Numbered from the stretch's first letter, positions 1 to 12,671 are shown. The stretch: 64,000 nt of DNA from Moraxella bovoculi 237 (GCF_000696305.2 NZ_AOMT01000026.1:1-64000); one strand, 5' to 3'. Program-made: numbers and translations. Notes: generated from the sequence alone by a model not told the origin.

Positions 1-1
1 A

Positions 2-1366
2 TTATTCGGCGGTTGTATTTTCATATTCAGCGATGTGTTTTTCGATCAGGTCGGGAAGCCTGTCGATGTTTGGCAGTGCACTGCTGCATGCCGTAATGCC
101 AAAGTCTAGCTTATCTTGATAGTTGGCAAGGGTGATGTTTAATGCCTGCCCATCGAACAGCACCGAGGCGGGGAAGATGCCTGCCAGTTTTGCACCATTT
201 AGATACAAAGGCATATTGTCCCCAGGGACGTTAGAGATGATTAAATTAAAGGCTTGTTTGGCAGGGTAAGCACGCGTTGCCAGATTGATGCCTGCCCATC
301 CATAAGTTAGGGCACTGTAATTGATCACTTGCGCCTGCGTCATGCGAGAGAAGCGTTTTTTGCCATCACTGATGCTACTTTTGATGGTTTTTAGGCGCGC
401 TATGGGATTTGATTCATGTGTGCCAAGATTGGTTAGTAGGAATGACAGCTGATTGCCCAGACTGCTGTTATCTTGGCGAAGGCTGATTGGTACGAAAGCG
501 ATGAGCGGCTTATCAGGCAGAGCGTTTTGGCTTAATAGATACTCTCGAAGTGCGCCGGCACAGACTGCTAGGATGACGTCGTTTGTGGTGACGTCAAATT
601 TTTGTGCGACGTTGGCAAATCTTGTTTTGTCAAAGGATCGCATCGCAAGCGTTCGTGCGCTGGAGATGCGCTGATTTAGTAGGGATTTTGGTGCATCAAA
701 AGTGCTGATAAAATTATTGCGGTGGCGATGATTAAAGCCGCGCAGGATCTCTCGGGCGACTGGTTTTATCGTGCCAAGTTGTTCTTTGATGATTGTCCAA
801 GCAGGCTTATGTATTGGTAAGGTGGCACCAATCTGACTGCGATATTTAGTGGATAATGACCAAAACGGCAGCATAAATCTGTCATCAGGTAAAGTGGATA
901 ATGAGCGCTCAAGCAATCGCATCGCGGCGATGCCATCGACCATAGCGTGATGAATTTTTAGATAAATGGCGAATCGTTTTGGTGCGCCATCTTGAATGGG
1001 TGCAATGCCTTCGATGAGGTGAAATTCCCAAAGTGGCTTGGTGCGATCCATCATGCGCCCATGCTCACGCGAGATATAAGCCATTAGCTCAGCATCACCG
1101 CCGGCGCGCGGTAGGGCTATATGGCGGAAATGATGATTAATGTCAAAGTGATCATCTTTATCCCAAAACCCGACGTTCTTTAATACTTGATTAAAAGGAA
1201 AGCTTGGGGTGGTTTTGCCACTTTTGATCTGATCGACCAGTTGCGTAACAAAATCATCGTCGGCAGAAGGTGGCAGCTCAAACATGCAAAGCCCAGCGAC
1301 GTGCATGGGCTGTTTGCGTGTCTCTAGCAATAAGAATAAAAAATCAACCGCAGTTAAGGTGCGCAC
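2..1366 (-). CDS. WS/DGAT-family acyltransferase (wax ester synthase / diacylglycerol acyltransferase)
   Basis: Predicted to transfer a fatty acyl group from acyl-CoA to a long-chain alcohol or diacylglycerol, making storage wax esters or triacylglycerol at the inner membrane. The 454-residue protein has the family active-site motif HHAMVDG (H139, H140, D144, G145), and near residue 385 the NVPG motif typical of the C-terminal domain. The length is normal for the family. The start is a GTG with GGAG six bases upstream; an ATG four bases further up is out of frame. Only 16 bases separate it from the thiG stop, so the two are probably co-transcribed although no pathway link is obvious. Which acceptor it uses cannot be read from sequence. 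Confidence 0.9.
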   Translation of the reverse strand: MRTLTAVDFLFLLLETRKQPMHVAGLCMFELPPSADDDFVTQLVDQIKSGKTTPSFPFNQVLKNVGFWDKDDHFDINHHFRHIALPRAGGDAELMAYISREHGRMMDRTKPLWEFHLIEGIAPIQDGAPKRFAIYLKIHHAMVDGIAAMRLLERSLSTLPDDRFMLPFWSLSTKYRSQIGATLPIHKPAWTIIKEQLGTIKPVAREILRGFNHRHRNNFISTFDAPKSLLNQRISSARTLAMRSFDKTRFANVAQKFDVTTNDVILAVCAGALREYLLSQNALPDKPLIAFVPISLRQDNSSLGNQLSFLLTNLGTHESNPIARLKTIKSSISDGKKRFSRMTQAQVINYSALTYGWAGINLATRAYPAKQAFNLIISNVPGDNMPLYLNGAKLAGIFPASVLFDGQALNITLANYQDKLDFGITACSSALPNIDRLPDLIEKHIAEYENTTAE

Positions 1367-1382
1367 TCATCACTCCGTCAGG

Positions 1383-2189
1383 TTACTGGAAAAAGTAGCC
1401 AGTCTGGGGTGAGCTTGCAACCGCCATTTTGCGTGCAGGCATACGTCCTGCCAAGAAGGCTTGGCGACCTGCGTTGATGGCGTTCTTCATGGCGTGTGCC
1501 ATTAATACAGGGTTTTGTGCATGAGCGATGGCAGAATTCATTAGTACACCATCACAGCCCAACTCCATCGCGATGGCAGCATCAGACGCAGTGCCAACGC
1601 CAGCATCTACCAAGATAGGTACGTTGGCGTTCTCGATGATTAGGCTTAGCGTGTGGCGGTTTAATAGACCTAATCCTGACCCGATCAAGCTGCCTAATGG
1701 CATCACGGCAACACAGCCCATGTTTTCCAATTCTTTGGCGATGATGGGATCATCAGAGGTATATACCATCACTTCAAAGCCGTCATCGATCAGCACTCGA
1801 GCCGCTTTTAGGGTCTCGGTGACGTTGGGATATAGTGTTTTTTCATCGCCCAGAACCTCTAGTTTAACCAGATTATGACCATCTAGCAGTTCGCGTGCCA
1901 GCTGGCAGGTGCGAATCGCACTATCGGCATCAAAGCAGCCTGCTGTATTAGGCAAGATGGTGTAGTCTTCTGGTGAGATGACGTCTAGCAAATTGGGTTC
2001 GCCTTTATTCTGACCGATGTTCGTGCGACGAATGGCGACGGTTACTATCTCGCTGCCGCTGGCTTTGATGGCATTGCCTGTTTCGGTTAGGTCTTTATAC
2101 TTGCCTGTGCCGACCAGTAGGCGTGATGAGAAAGTGCGAGAACCAATGGTAAAGGTGTCATTAATTAAGGGGTTGTCTGATGCGTTCAT
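1383..2189 (-). CDS. thiG: Thiazole synthase ThiG
   Basis: Builds the thiazole phosphate moiety of thiamine from deoxyxylulose phosphate, dehydroglycine and the ThiS thiocarboxylate. The 268-residue protein is a full-length TIM barrel; the Schiff-base lysine lies in the segment LVKLEVLGD (K109), and the GVGTASDAA phosphate-binding segment is present near residue 197. thiS and the other thi genes are not adjacent. A TATACT hexamer at 2233-2238 on the minus strand is a plausible -10. I see no TPP riboswitch (no THI-box core) in the 5' region up to the tRNA genes. Confidence 0.96.
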   Translation of the reverse strand: MNASDNPLINDTFTIGSRTFSSRLLVGTGKYKDLTETGNAIKASGSEIVTVAIRRTNIGQNKGEPNLLDVISPEDYTILPNTAGCFDADSAIRTCQLARELLDGHNLVKLEVLGDEKTLYPNVTETLKAARVLIDDGFEVMVYTSDDPIIAKELENMGCVAVMPLGSLIGSGLGLLNRHTLSLIIENANVPILVDAGVGTASDAAIAMELGCDGVLMNSAIAHAQNPVLMAHAMKNAINAGRQAFLAGRMPARKMAVASSPQTGYFFQ

Positions 2190-2301
2190 GTTGTTGCTCT
2201 TTTATTTTAAAGTATGATAAAAATTGGAACTTAGTATAACAAAATTTGTCACAAAATTTTAGTAAAATTTTGACTCTTGGGTGTGTGGAAAATATAAATA
2301 C

Positions 2302-2328
2302 AAAAAACCCGCTATAAAAGCGGGCTTT
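2302..2328 (-). terminator. Rho-independent terminator of the tRNA-Arg/His transcript
   Basis: On the minus strand a GC-rich stem (CCCGCT with AGCGGG, flanked by A:T pairs) is followed by a run of six Ts. It lies just downstream of tRNA-His. Confidence 0.85.
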
Positions 2329-2334
2329 AAAATA

Positions 2335-2411
2335 TGGGGTGAGTAATGGGACTTGAACCCACGACAACCGGAATCACAATCCGGGGCTCTACCAACTGAG
2401 CTATACCCACC
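2335..2411 (-). tRNA. tRNA-His (GTG)
   Basis: Cloverleaf readable on the minus strand with anticodon GTG and an encoded CCA end. The additional 5' G (G-1), opposite C73, that marks tRNA-His is present at 2411. It is the last gene of a two-tRNA transcript with tRNA-Arg. Confidence 0.97.
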
Positions 2412-2435
2412 ATAACTAAAAATAAAACAGGCAAA

Positions 2436-2512
2436 TGGCGCGCCTGGCAGGATTCGAACCTGCGACCACCTGCTTAGAAGGCAGATGCTCTATCCAACTG
2501 AGCTACAGGCGC
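2436..2512 (-). tRNA. tRNA-Arg (TCT)
   Basis: Complete 77-nt tRNA on the minus strand with anticodon TCT (reads AGA), GTTCGAATC T-arm and encoded CCA. It is 24 bases upstream of tRNA-His and is probably co-transcribed with it. Confidence 0.97.
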
Positions 2513-2524
2513 TCGAGTGGCTTA

Positions 2525-2553
2525 ATGTTAGCAATTTTCCGTAGAAAAATCAA
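2525..2553 (-). promoter_or_regulatory. Sigma-70 promoter for tRNA-Arg/His
   Basis: Minus strand TTGATT (2548-2553) and TAACAT (2525-2530) are separated by 17 bases, ending 12 bases before tRNA-Arg. Confidence 0.65.
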
Positions 2554-2564
2554 ATACTACTAAC

Positions 2565-2585
2565 AAAAAAAGCCGTTAAGGCTTT
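2565..2585 (-). terminator. Terminator after tRNA-Pro
   Basis: Minus strand hairpin AAAGCC-loop-GGCTTT followed by a T-run. Together with the promoter just downstream it makes tRNA-Pro a separate transcription unit from tRNA-Arg/His. Confidence 0.8.
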
Positions 2586-2590
2586 AAATA

Positions 2591-2667
<77 letters not shown>

Positions 2668-2721
2668 AATTACTTAGGTTTGACTGATTATTCATCGGTG
2701 TCTGCCGTCGTTGTGGTGCGT

Positions 2722-2750
2722 ATAATACAGCCAAGTCGTAAATGTGTCAA
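2722..2750 (-). promoter_or_regulatory. Near-consensus sigma-70 promoter of tRNA-Pro
   Basis: Minus strand TTGACA (2745-2750), a 17-base spacer and TATTAT (2722-2727). The predicted start is about 45 bases upstream of the tRNA. Confidence 0.85.
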
Positions 2751-2839
2751 TAAAAATTTTTAAAAAAATTATAAAAAATTCATAACTATTTGAATTTTAA
2801 TAACTTTTAAATCATCAAGATTGACACATTGATTCTATA

Positions 2840-3157
2840 TTAAGATTTGTCTGATTCGCTGATGATTGGCATGCCGAGAGCTTTCGCACCTCGTGTGCCA
2901 CCGGTGATATGAATGATGTTGCGCGTCGGGTCGATTTCGTTGAGTAGTGTGCAGGCGCGTTCGGCTTTGGTGCCACCACCGCATAGCACATAGACATCGC
3001 CTGTCGTGCTGTCTAGCAGCGCTTGATCTAAAGTTTCGATCGGTTGGTTCTGGGCGTATTCGATGTGACCTGCCTTATAATTGGCTTCATCGCGCACATC
3101 ATAGATGGTCTTGTTTGCAGAGGGTGTGAAGTCTTTAATATCAATTTGAGTAATCAT
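2840..3157 (-). CDS. Single-domain rhodanese-like protein
   Basis: A 105-residue protein that is just one rhodanese domain. DVRDEANYKAGHI (from D20) is the CH2A-type motif, and the active-site loop is CGGGTK starting at C59, with the cysteine that would carry the persulfide. Such proteins (GlpE/PspE type) move sulfane sulfur to thiophilic acceptors; the physiological partner is unknown. It has no signal peptide, so it is cytoplasmic. Its position upstream of the tRNA genes is probably incidental. Confidence 0.85.
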   Translation of the reverse strand: MITQIDIKDFTPSANKTIYDVRDEANYKAGHIEYAQNQPIETLDQALLDSTTGDVYVLCGGGTKAERACTLLNEIDPTRNIIHITGGTRGAKALGMPIISESDKS

Positions 3158-3355
3158 GAATCATCGTAAAATATAACATAAGTTTCTTTATCTTAAGGCT
3201 TTATCGTCTATTTTGCAAATAAAGAATGATTGGCAACCTGTGTCTCTGGCTTGATTAAGACGATGAATTACATATTTGCAGATTTGGTCATCAAAAGTCT
3301 TGGCGTTCATTCACAAAAAAATCGTATAATATGACTTTTTCAGATAAGTCAGTAT

Positions 3356-3931
3356 ATGAATTCAATAATAAAACGCTGTGCTTGGTGCGGTGATGATCCA
3401 ATCTATCAGGCTTATCATGATCATGAATGGGGCGTGCCTTGTCATGACGATGACAAGCTGTTCGCCATGCTATGCTTAGAGGGGGTGCAAGCAGGACTTA
3501 GCTGGATTACGGTCTTAAAAAAGCGCAAGGCTTATTATGAAGCTTTTGATGGTTTTGACGCTGTAAAGATTGCCCAATACGACAGCCGAAAAGTTGATGA
3601 ATTGATGAATAATGAGGGCATCATCCGTCATCGGCTAAAGATCGAAGCGATCATCAGCAATGCCAAAGCTTATCTTAAAATCAAACAAAATCAATCATTT
3701 AATGATTATGTCTGGGGCATTGTGGCAAATCATCAATCTCAAACCCCGCTGATAAATCATCCTAAAGACATCAATGACATACCAACACAAACGCAGGCAA
3801 GTCAAGCACTATCTAAGCAGCTAAAAAAAGACGGTTTTAAATTCGTCGGCCCAACCATTTGTTATGCTTACATGCAGGCATGCGGCATGGTCGATGATCA
3901 TGTGATAGACTGCACATACAAAAGGAAGTAA
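3356..3931 (+). CDS. tag: DNA-3-methyladenine glycosylase I (Tag)
   Basis: Excises 3-methyladenine from alkylated DNA, starting base excision repair. The 191-residue protein has the CAWCG start (C8), the YHDHEWG segment, and the C-terminal H182/C186 pair that with the N-terminal cysteine forms the zinc site of the Tag family; GLSWITVLKKR is the conserved helix-hairpin-helix region. A TATAAT at 3325-3330 is a likely -10. The next (broken) gene starts two bases after the stop. Confidence 0.95.
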   Translation: MNSIIKRCAWCGDDPIYQAYHDHEWGVPCHDDDKLFAMLCLEGVQAGLSWITVLKKRKAYYEAFDGFDAVKIAQYDSRKVDELMNNEGIIRHRLKIEAIISNAKAYLKIKQNQSFNDYVWGIVANHQSQTPLINHPKDINDIPTQTQASQALSKQLKKDGFKFVGPTICYAYMQACGMVDDHVIDCTYKRK

Positions 3932-3933
3932 AG

Positions 3934-4945
3934 ATGAGAGCTTGGACGATGGTTTGGGCTTTATTGATGGTGGTGGTTACAGGACTGCATGCTTGGCGCT
4001 TTGGGTTCATTTGCCGTTTGAGGTATGGGCATACGCGCTGATTGGGCTTTTGGGCTGTTCGGTATTCGCGATCGTCTTAACGAAATTTATCTCATTATCT
4101 GTACCCAGTTAATTGGCTGCTGCGTTGGTGTGTTCGGTGTTGTCGGTCTTTGTGTGGATTGGGATGAGCCGAGCCATGAGCGGAACTGAAACCTTGAAGT
4201 TCAGCACATTTTTGATTATACCCAAGATCCTGCCAATCCTAATCTCATCACCGTGCAGAGTGTGCGTAACTTTCATTGGCGAAGCGAGACGGATTACGAT
4301 GTAGATTGGCAGACTCGAACCTATGATTTAAATCAGCTTGAGACGATGGATTTGGTGCTGTCGATCTGGGGTAATGAGAATATTGCGTAAACTTTGGTGA
4401 CTTTTGGCTCTGCTGATGGGCAGCGACTTGCATTCTCGGTGGAGATTCGTAAAGAAGTTGGCGAGTCATTTTCTAATATCGGTGGGTTTTTTCGGCAGTT
4501 TGAGCATTCTGTGATTGCCGCCGACGAAAAAGGCATCATCTTTACCCGATCTAACATGCGCCACGAATCGGTGTATCTGCATCCTTTAACCTATGATAAA
4601 CAAAAAATGAGAGCGCTGTTCATGACCTATCTGCAAAAAGGCCATGAGCTTAACCAACAGCCTAAATGGTGCCAAACCATCACAAGTAACTGCACGACCG
4701 TGATTTATCAGTTGGTTCGCATGATTGATGCAGATGCTAAGATACTGCCTTTTGATTATCGGGTGCTGGTGTCTGGCAGATTGCCAAGTTATCTGATTGA
4801 ATTGGGTGTAATCAGACCTAAGTACGATCCTGATCAATGGAAAAAAATCGCCCACATTAACTCAAAAGTTGCCATGTATGACGATGGTAATGCCATCACA
4901 ATCGAGCAATTCTCCAAAAAGATACGAGAAAATCTGCCAAGATGA
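3934..4945 (+). pseudogene. Broken DUF4105 (Lnb N-terminal-type) membrane/periplasmic protein
   Basis: An ATG with AAGGAAG upstream opens two bases after tag, but the reading frame is destroyed. Hydrophobic N-terminal segments appear in different frames (frameshifts near 4000 and near 4200, plus a TAA at 4108-4110). From about 4205 the DUF4105 hallmarks VRNFHWRSE and DWQTRTYDL are readable; a TAA at 4388-4390 then interrupts the same frame before FGSADGQRLAFSVEIRKE. The C-terminal part to 4945 is intact, including LPPLTY-like LHPLTYDKQKMRALF and the TSNCTT active-site-like motif. Intact homologues are about 330-350 residues. Assignment rests on motif memory; a TTG-initiated 183-residue fragment (from 4394) could still be translated. 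Confidence 0.8.
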
Positions 4946-5040
4946 TGGTTTTGCATTTCTTCGAAAAGAAAAAATTTCGTTCGCCCCCTATATTTTTTAT
5001 GTAAATTTTAGTAAAATTCGGTTTTACCAGTAAATGATGA

Positions 5041-6675
<1,635 letters not shown>

Positions 6676-6681
6676 TTCATG

Positions 6682-6712
6682 AAGCACATCAAGACGCTTG
6701 GTGTGCTTTTTA
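6682..6712 (+). terminator. Terminator after pyrG
   Basis: AAGCACATCAAG (6682-6693) pairs with CTTGGTGTGCTT (6697-6708, one G:T wobble) around a 3-base loop, followed by a short T-run. Confidence 0.8.
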
Positions 6713-6769
6713 TTCATAAAGTTTGATTTGGATGGATTATATCCAAAGAGACTCATAAAGGATAATGTT

Positions 6770-7633
6770 ATGACGCAATCATTAACCGCGCCATTGTCGC
6801 ATATTAATGTGGCGGGCATTGAGATTGGTAATGACAAGCCATTTGTGCTGTTTGGCGGCATGAATGTACTTGAGAGCCGTGAACTTGCTTTTGAGATCGC
6901 CGAAAGCTACATCGACACCTGCACGCGCCTGAACATCGGCTATGTGTTTAAGGCCAGCTTTGACAAGGCGAACCGCTCAAGCTTACTTTCATTCCGCGGC
7001 CCAAGCCTTGAAACTGGTCTAACTTGGCTTAATGACATCAAAGAAAAATACGGCGTGCCCATCATCACAGACGTGCATGAGCCTTATCAGGCAGCGCCAG
7101 TGGCGAAAGTGGCTGACATCATTCAGCTGCCTGCTTTTTTGAGCCGTCAAACCGATCTTGTTAACGCCATGGCAAAAACAGGTGCGGTCATTAATGTCAA
7201 AAAAGCACAGTTCTTAGCACCGCACGAGATGCGCCACATCATCAATAAATGCCTAGAAGCTGGTAATGATAAGGTCATCCTGTGTGAGCGCGGCACATCG
7301 TTCGGCTATAATAATCTGGTTGTGGACATGCTTGGCTTTGATACGATGAAAGCCATGAACGTGCCTGTGTTCTTCGATGTGACTCATGCCTTGCAAGAGC
7401 CGGGTGCACGCGCTGACAGTGCGGGCGGTCGTCGTCATCAGATTACCACGCTTGCCCGAGCGGGTATGGCCACGGGACTTGCCGGTCTGTTCTTAGAATC
7501 GCATCCAGACCCTGATCATGCCAAATGTGATGGGCCATGCGCGCTAAGACTGTCACAGCTTGAACCATTCTTGACGCAGTTAAAGCAGATTGATGATCTG
7601 GTCAAGGGCTTTGCTGTATTGGACACTCATTAA
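6770..7633 (+). CDS. kdsA: 3-deoxy-D-manno-octulosonate 8-phosphate synthase
   Basis: Condenses arabinose 5-phosphate with phosphoenolpyruvate to Kdo 8-phosphate, the first committed step to the Kdo of lipopolysaccharide or lipooligosaccharide. I chose the ATG at 6770 (287 residues) because it has AAGGATAATGTT upstream and gives the standard N-terminus; an upstream in-frame start at 6698 would overlap the pyrG terminator. Conserved segments include [33 protein letters not shown] and the C-terminal [16 protein letters not shown]. Confidence 0.97.
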   Translation: MTQSLTAPLSHINVAGIEIGNDKPFVLFGGMNVLESRELAFEIAESYIDTCTRLNIGYVFKASFDKANRSSLLSFRGPSLETGLTWLNDIKEKYGVPIITDVHEPYQAAPVAKVADIIQLPAFLSRQTDLVNAMAKTGAVINVKKAQFLAPHEMRHIINKCLEAGNDKVILCERGTSFGYNNLVVDMLGFDTMKAMNVPVFFDVTHALQEPGARADSAGGRRHQITTLARAGMATGLAGLFLESHPDPDHAKCDGPCALRLSQLEPFLTQLKQIDDLVKGFAVLDTH

Positions 7634-7641
7634 TTTTGTAG

Positions 7642-8985
<1,344 letters not shown>

Positions 8986-8996
8986 TTGGGGTGAGC

Positions 8997-9434
8997 GTGG
9001 CAAGTCCTGTAACCAAAAAATCAACACAAATCATCACGCCACCAAAAGGGCTTGGCGTGATGGGTTATGTGTGCTTGATCGCTTTTGCTGCCATCGTACT
9101 TGCGCTTTTGCAGCAGCAGTATTGGCATGGTGAGAATGGTCGTGCCAATCTGAATAATCTTAATGCTCAGATCGCCAAGCAGAATGATTTTAACACCGAG
9201 CAGGCTTATACCAATAATCTGCTGCGTGCTGATGTTCGTGATCTAAAGACGCAATCATCTGCAATCGAAGAGCACGCGCGACTTGATTTGGGTTTAATTA
9301 AGCCGGGCGAGACTTTCTATCAGATGTCAAATGCGCCGATTACTTATAGTCGGCAAATGGCAACGAGCAATGAGGTGGATGCTGTTGAACCTGTCGAGGG
9401 GTTGATCAAAGAAAGTGGCGAGCCATCGCGATAA
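8997..9434 (+). CDS. ftsB: Septum formation initiator FtsB-like protein
   Basis: Small bitopic divisome protein expected to act with FtsL and FtsQ in activating septal peptidoglycan synthesis. It has a short cytoplasmic N-terminus, one membrane helix (about residues 20-40, GYVCLIAFAAIVLALL), and a periplasmic coiled coil ending in the conserved ARLDLGLIKPGETFYQ. At about 145 residues it is longer than the E. coli protein (about 100), the extra length lying at both ends. I place the start at the GTG at 8997, which has GGGG five bases upstream; GTG 8991 or TTG 8982 (overlapping the eno stop) are alternatives. Confidence 0.88.
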   Translation: MASPVTKKSTQIITPPKGLGVMGYVCLIAFAAIVLALLQQQYWHGENGRANLNNLNAQIAKQNDFNTEQAYTNNLLRADVRDLKTQSSAIEEHARLDLGLIKPGETFYQMSNAPITYSRQMATSNEVDAVEPVEGLIKESGEPSR

Positions 9435-9439
9435 CAGAC

Positions 9440-9470
9440 ATAAGATTGGTGAAAGCCAATCTTATTTTTT
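9440..9470 (+). terminator. Terminator after ftsB
   Basis: ATAAGATTGG / CCAATCTTAT stem with a 6-base loop followed by six Ts. It separates ftsB from ispD, which in many relatives are co-transcribed. Confidence 0.85.
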
Positions 9471-9503
9471 AACTTTTTAATTTCTTGATAATAAGTACCA
9501 CCA

Positions 9504-10235
9504 ATGTCAAATCATCAATCGCATTACCATCCTAAGATTCACGCCTTAATTGTGGCAGCTGGTAAGGGTTCACGTTTTGGGGCGGCAGTGCCTAAGCAAT
9601 ATCTAAGCTTGGCGGACAGAACTGTCTTAGAAGAAAGCATCGAAAGACTCAATGTAGATGGTATTGATGATCTGACGCTGGTATTGGCAGGCGGTGATGA
9701 GTATGCATCGGAGCTGGATTTTAAATTTAGTCGCCCAATCCGTCATGCGGTAGGTGGTGCTGAACGTTGGCAGTCGGTGCATTCAGGTGTGCAAGCAATA
9801 CGAGAACATGGCGGCCTGGATGATGATTGGGTTGTGATTCATGATGCGGCGCGCCCTTGTCTGCCCAAGGTGGATTTGGTACGGTTGTTGGATACTCTTG
9901 AAAGTACATCGCATGATGGTGTAATCTTAGCAACACCTGTGGTGGACACACTAAAGCTAGCTACAAATGAGCAGGGTATTATCAAGACAGTCGATAGATC
10001 GGGTCTGTGGCAAGCCCAGACACCTCAAGCTTTCCGCTTAAATAAGCTTGAGTGGGTACTATCACAGATCGCCAAAGACAATCTGATGATCACAGATGAG
10101 GCGAGTGGCTTTGAGATGTTGGGGCTTGGAGTGCAAATCGTCCAAGGATCTAGGCTTAACATGAAGCTTACCTATGCTGAGGATTTGCCTTTGATGGAAT
10201 TGATATTGCAGAATTTCATCAAAAATGAGCGGTAG
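9504..10235 (+). CDS. ispD: 2-C-methyl-D-erythritol 4-phosphate cytidylyltransferase
   Basis: Couples CTP to methylerythritol phosphate in the non-mevalonate isoprenoid pathway. The 243-residue protein has the nucleotide-binding start ALIVAAGKGSRFGAAVPKQY, the VIHDAARPC segment near residue 109, and the late DEASGFEMLG motif. IspF is not next to it. The following comEC starts 15 bases after the stop. Confidence 0.96.
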   Translation: MSNHQSHYHPKIHALIVAAGKGSRFGAAVPKQYLSLADRTVLEESIERLNVDGIDDLTLVLAGGDEYASELDFKFSRPIRHAVGGAERWQSVHSGVQAIREHGGLDDDWVVIHDAARPCLPKVDLVRLLDTLESTSHDGVILATPVVDTLKLATNEQGIIKTVDRSGLWQAQTPQAFRLNKLEWVLSQIAKDNLMITDEASGFEMLGLGVQIVQGSRLNMKLTYAEDLPLMELILQNFIKNER

Positions 10236-10250
10236 GACATTGATTAGCCC

Positions 10251-12671
10251 ATGCCAAGTTTAATGAGTGTTATCGTCATAGGGTTAGTGCTTGGCGTGCT
10301 GGCTTTGATGCCAAGCATCAGGCTTGGTGATACTCTTGAAGCTTGGTTGTCTGCACCATCGTCTTTTGGATGGTTGTCTTTTGATCTGGTGTTCATTGTG
10401 CTTATGACTGTGTGGGTACAGCGATGTAGATGTATTTCAAAAGCTTTGATTATCTGTGCATGTGGTCTGGTGATCGGGTTATTGTTTGTACTGCGCTCGA
10501 TGATGGCGTATGTGCAGTTCGAGCAGCATACCATCAGTCAAAGCCATACCGTCACCGCCATCACAGACGTTAGCGAGATTAGTGACAGTATCTACGATCC
10601 CGTATCAGAGTCTGCTTATCGGCAAAAGGTAACCATTACAGACATTAGACCTACCAACCGTCCACAAGCTACCAATGCGACAATATCCGCCAATCCATTT
10701 GGCGAGATATCTGAGTCAGTCGCATCTGATGCCATTGAATTGCCTAACAGCATGAACGTGCTTCTTAGTGCTTCGCCAAGACGTGATCAAAATAACCCAG
10801 CCTTGGCGCAATTAAATAACCTTATTCCAAATACCTCCGCGAAACTTACCTTGCTCATTGAGCCAATAAGTACACAAAAGAGCGCAAGCGGCTTTGACAG
10901 CAATGTATGGCTACGAACTCGTGACATTCATGCCACTGCACGCGTGCTGTCTGTGGATCAGATCGAATCGGCTGATGATTATCGCATCAGTACAAGGCTG
11001 CAAGGATTAAGGCAGCGATTGCGTGCTCATTTTTATGAAGATTGGCATGATTACGACATTTTTAATCAACAAGCAAGGGCGGTAACTTTAAGCCTGCTAA
11101 CGGGAGACAGATCGCTCATCAGTAGGCAAACCAAGGACCTTTATCAACTGGCGGGCATATCGCATTTATTGGCGATATCGGGCATGCATGTGTTATTTTT
11201 GGCGCTGATATTGGCGGGGCTGACTTCTTGGTTGTTAGATAAATTTCCTAAAGTATATGGCGCTGTTTCTCGCAAGCAGATTCGCCTTATTATCATGGTA
11301 GCAGCGAGTTTGATTTATGCCACCTTTACAGGCTTTGATGTGCCTGCAGTGCGAACTGTGTATATGCTTGGGGCGGTGGCTTTGGCTAGGTACTTTGTTC
11401 TGCCAGTGTCAAATTTGTCCTTGTTGTTTATTGTTGCGCTGATCATGACGTGGCTTGATCCTTATGTGTTGTGGCAGGCGGGATTTTGGCTGTCTTTTGT
11501 GGCAGTGTTACTGCTCATGAGATATGAAAGTACGCCTATTCAAGAAGTGACCACTGCAACAAGAATTTGGCAAAAGGCTAAGAGTGCCACTGCTTTGCAG
11601 TTGTGGTTATTTATCGGGATGCTACCTGTTTCGATATTGTTTTTTGGCAAGGTGTCGCTGTGGGGTGTGTTGGTAAATTTATTTGCCATTGGTCTGTTTG
11701 GCTCAATCATCCTGCCGATAAATCTGCTGGCGGGTGTGATTTATGCAATTTCACCAAGCCTTGCGGACGGGTTGTGGTCGCTTAGTTCTTGGATATTATT
11801 AAAGCTTCATACCGCGCTTGAATTTGGTTTGGTGGGTGATTCTTGGCTGTATGTGCCATTTGGGATGTTAGGCTTGGTGCTTGCTGTCTTAGCGATATTG
11901 CCCATGCTGTCGAAGGCGCTGCCTAAGAGTGCAGCCATCATACCTTTATCAGTGTTACTAATGCTGTTGATGAACGGTCATTTTTATACACCTAAGGATG
12001 CCAAGCCCACCGCTAAAGTTATCAAAACTGATAATCAAGCCTTGCAAGTTGTACTCATTCAACACCAATCTCATTCGTGGCTATTGCTGGCGGACTTTGG
12101 CATTAAGTCATTGCCTGATGGTCAAATTGATGTACTCATTGATGAATTAAAGCGTCTGGGCGTAAGAAATCTAACTGGTGTTGTTGCGCAGAATTCTGGT
12201 CAGGCACTCACCAAGCTGACCGCTGCGATTCATGCGCGTCTACCCATAGAGCGTTATTGGCGCGCAGGACAGGGCGTTCTAAAGCTTGCCAATGTCATTG
12301 ATGAGCCATGTCAAGCCGGCCAAATCCATCAGTATGACGGCGTGAGCATTCGCATGCTGACAGGTTGGCAGCAGATTAATGATGTGGCTGTTTGGGATTG
12401 CGCAATTGAGATCAGTAGTGAGCTTGGATTTAATATCGATCAACCAATGGAAGCTGAGAGTGATGAGCTGTTGCCTAGCGACATCAAGCAAATTATCGTC
12501 AATGCGGCAACCCATGAAGATGTATGGCATCTATGGCGACTTCTATGTGTGGATATGGATATTATGCCAAGGCCTGAGGCTGGTGCGTCTTTATGGCTGT
12601 CGCATGCGTTTGCCAAAGATGATGCTGATGTGATGGTTGATTTTGAAGCGACGTTATGGCGGGCACGATAG
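10251..12671 (+). CDS. comEC: DNA internalization-related competence protein ComEC/Rec2
   Basis: Inner-membrane channel that takes single-stranded DNA into the cytoplasm during natural transformation. The 806-residue protein has N-terminal hydrophobic segments and an OB-like DUF4131 region, then the polytopic Competence domain with the diagnostic AGISHLLAISGMHVLFLALI stretch (about residues 300-320), and a C-terminal metallo-beta-lactamase-like region from about residue 600. In that last domain the usual HxHxDH metal motif is absent: the equivalent position reads GVVAQNSGQALTK, so it is probably catalytically inactive. Single-copy and not in a competence operon. Length is typical. Confidence 0.92.
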   Translation: MPSLMSVIVIGLVLGVLALMPSIRLGDTLEAWLSAPSSFGWLSFDLVFIVLMTVWVQRCRCISKALIICACGLVIGLLFVLRSMMAYVQFEQHTISQSHTVTAITDVSEISDSIYDPVSESAYRQKVTITDIRPTNRPQATNATISANPFGEISESVASDAIELPNSMNVLLSASPRRDQNNPALAQLNNLIPNTSAKLTLLIEPISTQKSASGFDSNVWLRTRDIHATARVLSVDQIESADDYRISTRLQGLRQRLRAHFYEDWHDYDIFNQQARAVTLSLLTGDRSLISRQTKDLYQLAGISHLLAISGMHVLFLALILAGLTSWLLDKFPKVYGAVSRKQIRLIIMVAASLIYATFTGFDVPAVRTVYMLGAVALARYFVLPVSNLSLLFIVALIMTWLDPYVLWQAGFWLSFVAVLLLMRYESTPIQEVTTATRIWQKAKSATALQLWLFIGMLPVSILFFGKVSLWGVLVNLFAIGLFGSIILPINLLAGVIYAISPSLADGLWSLSSWILLKLHTALEFGLVGDSWLYVPFGMLGLVLAVLAILPMLSKALPKSAAIIPLSVLLMLLMNGHFYTPKDAKPTAKVIKTDNQALQVVLIQHQSHSWLLLADFGIKSLPDGQIDVLIDELKRLGVRNLTGVVAQNSGQALTKLTAAIHARLPIERYWRAGQGVLKLANVIDEPCQAGQIHQYDGVSIRMLTGWQQINDVAVWDCAIEISSELGFNIDQPMEAESDELLPSDIKQIIVNAATHEDVWHLWRLLCVDMDIMPRPEAGASLWLSHAFAKDDADVMVDFEATLWRAR

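Noticed and set aside
2190-2334. TPP riboswitch upstream of thiG
   Set aside because: The leader is short and contains no THI-box core or paired arms.
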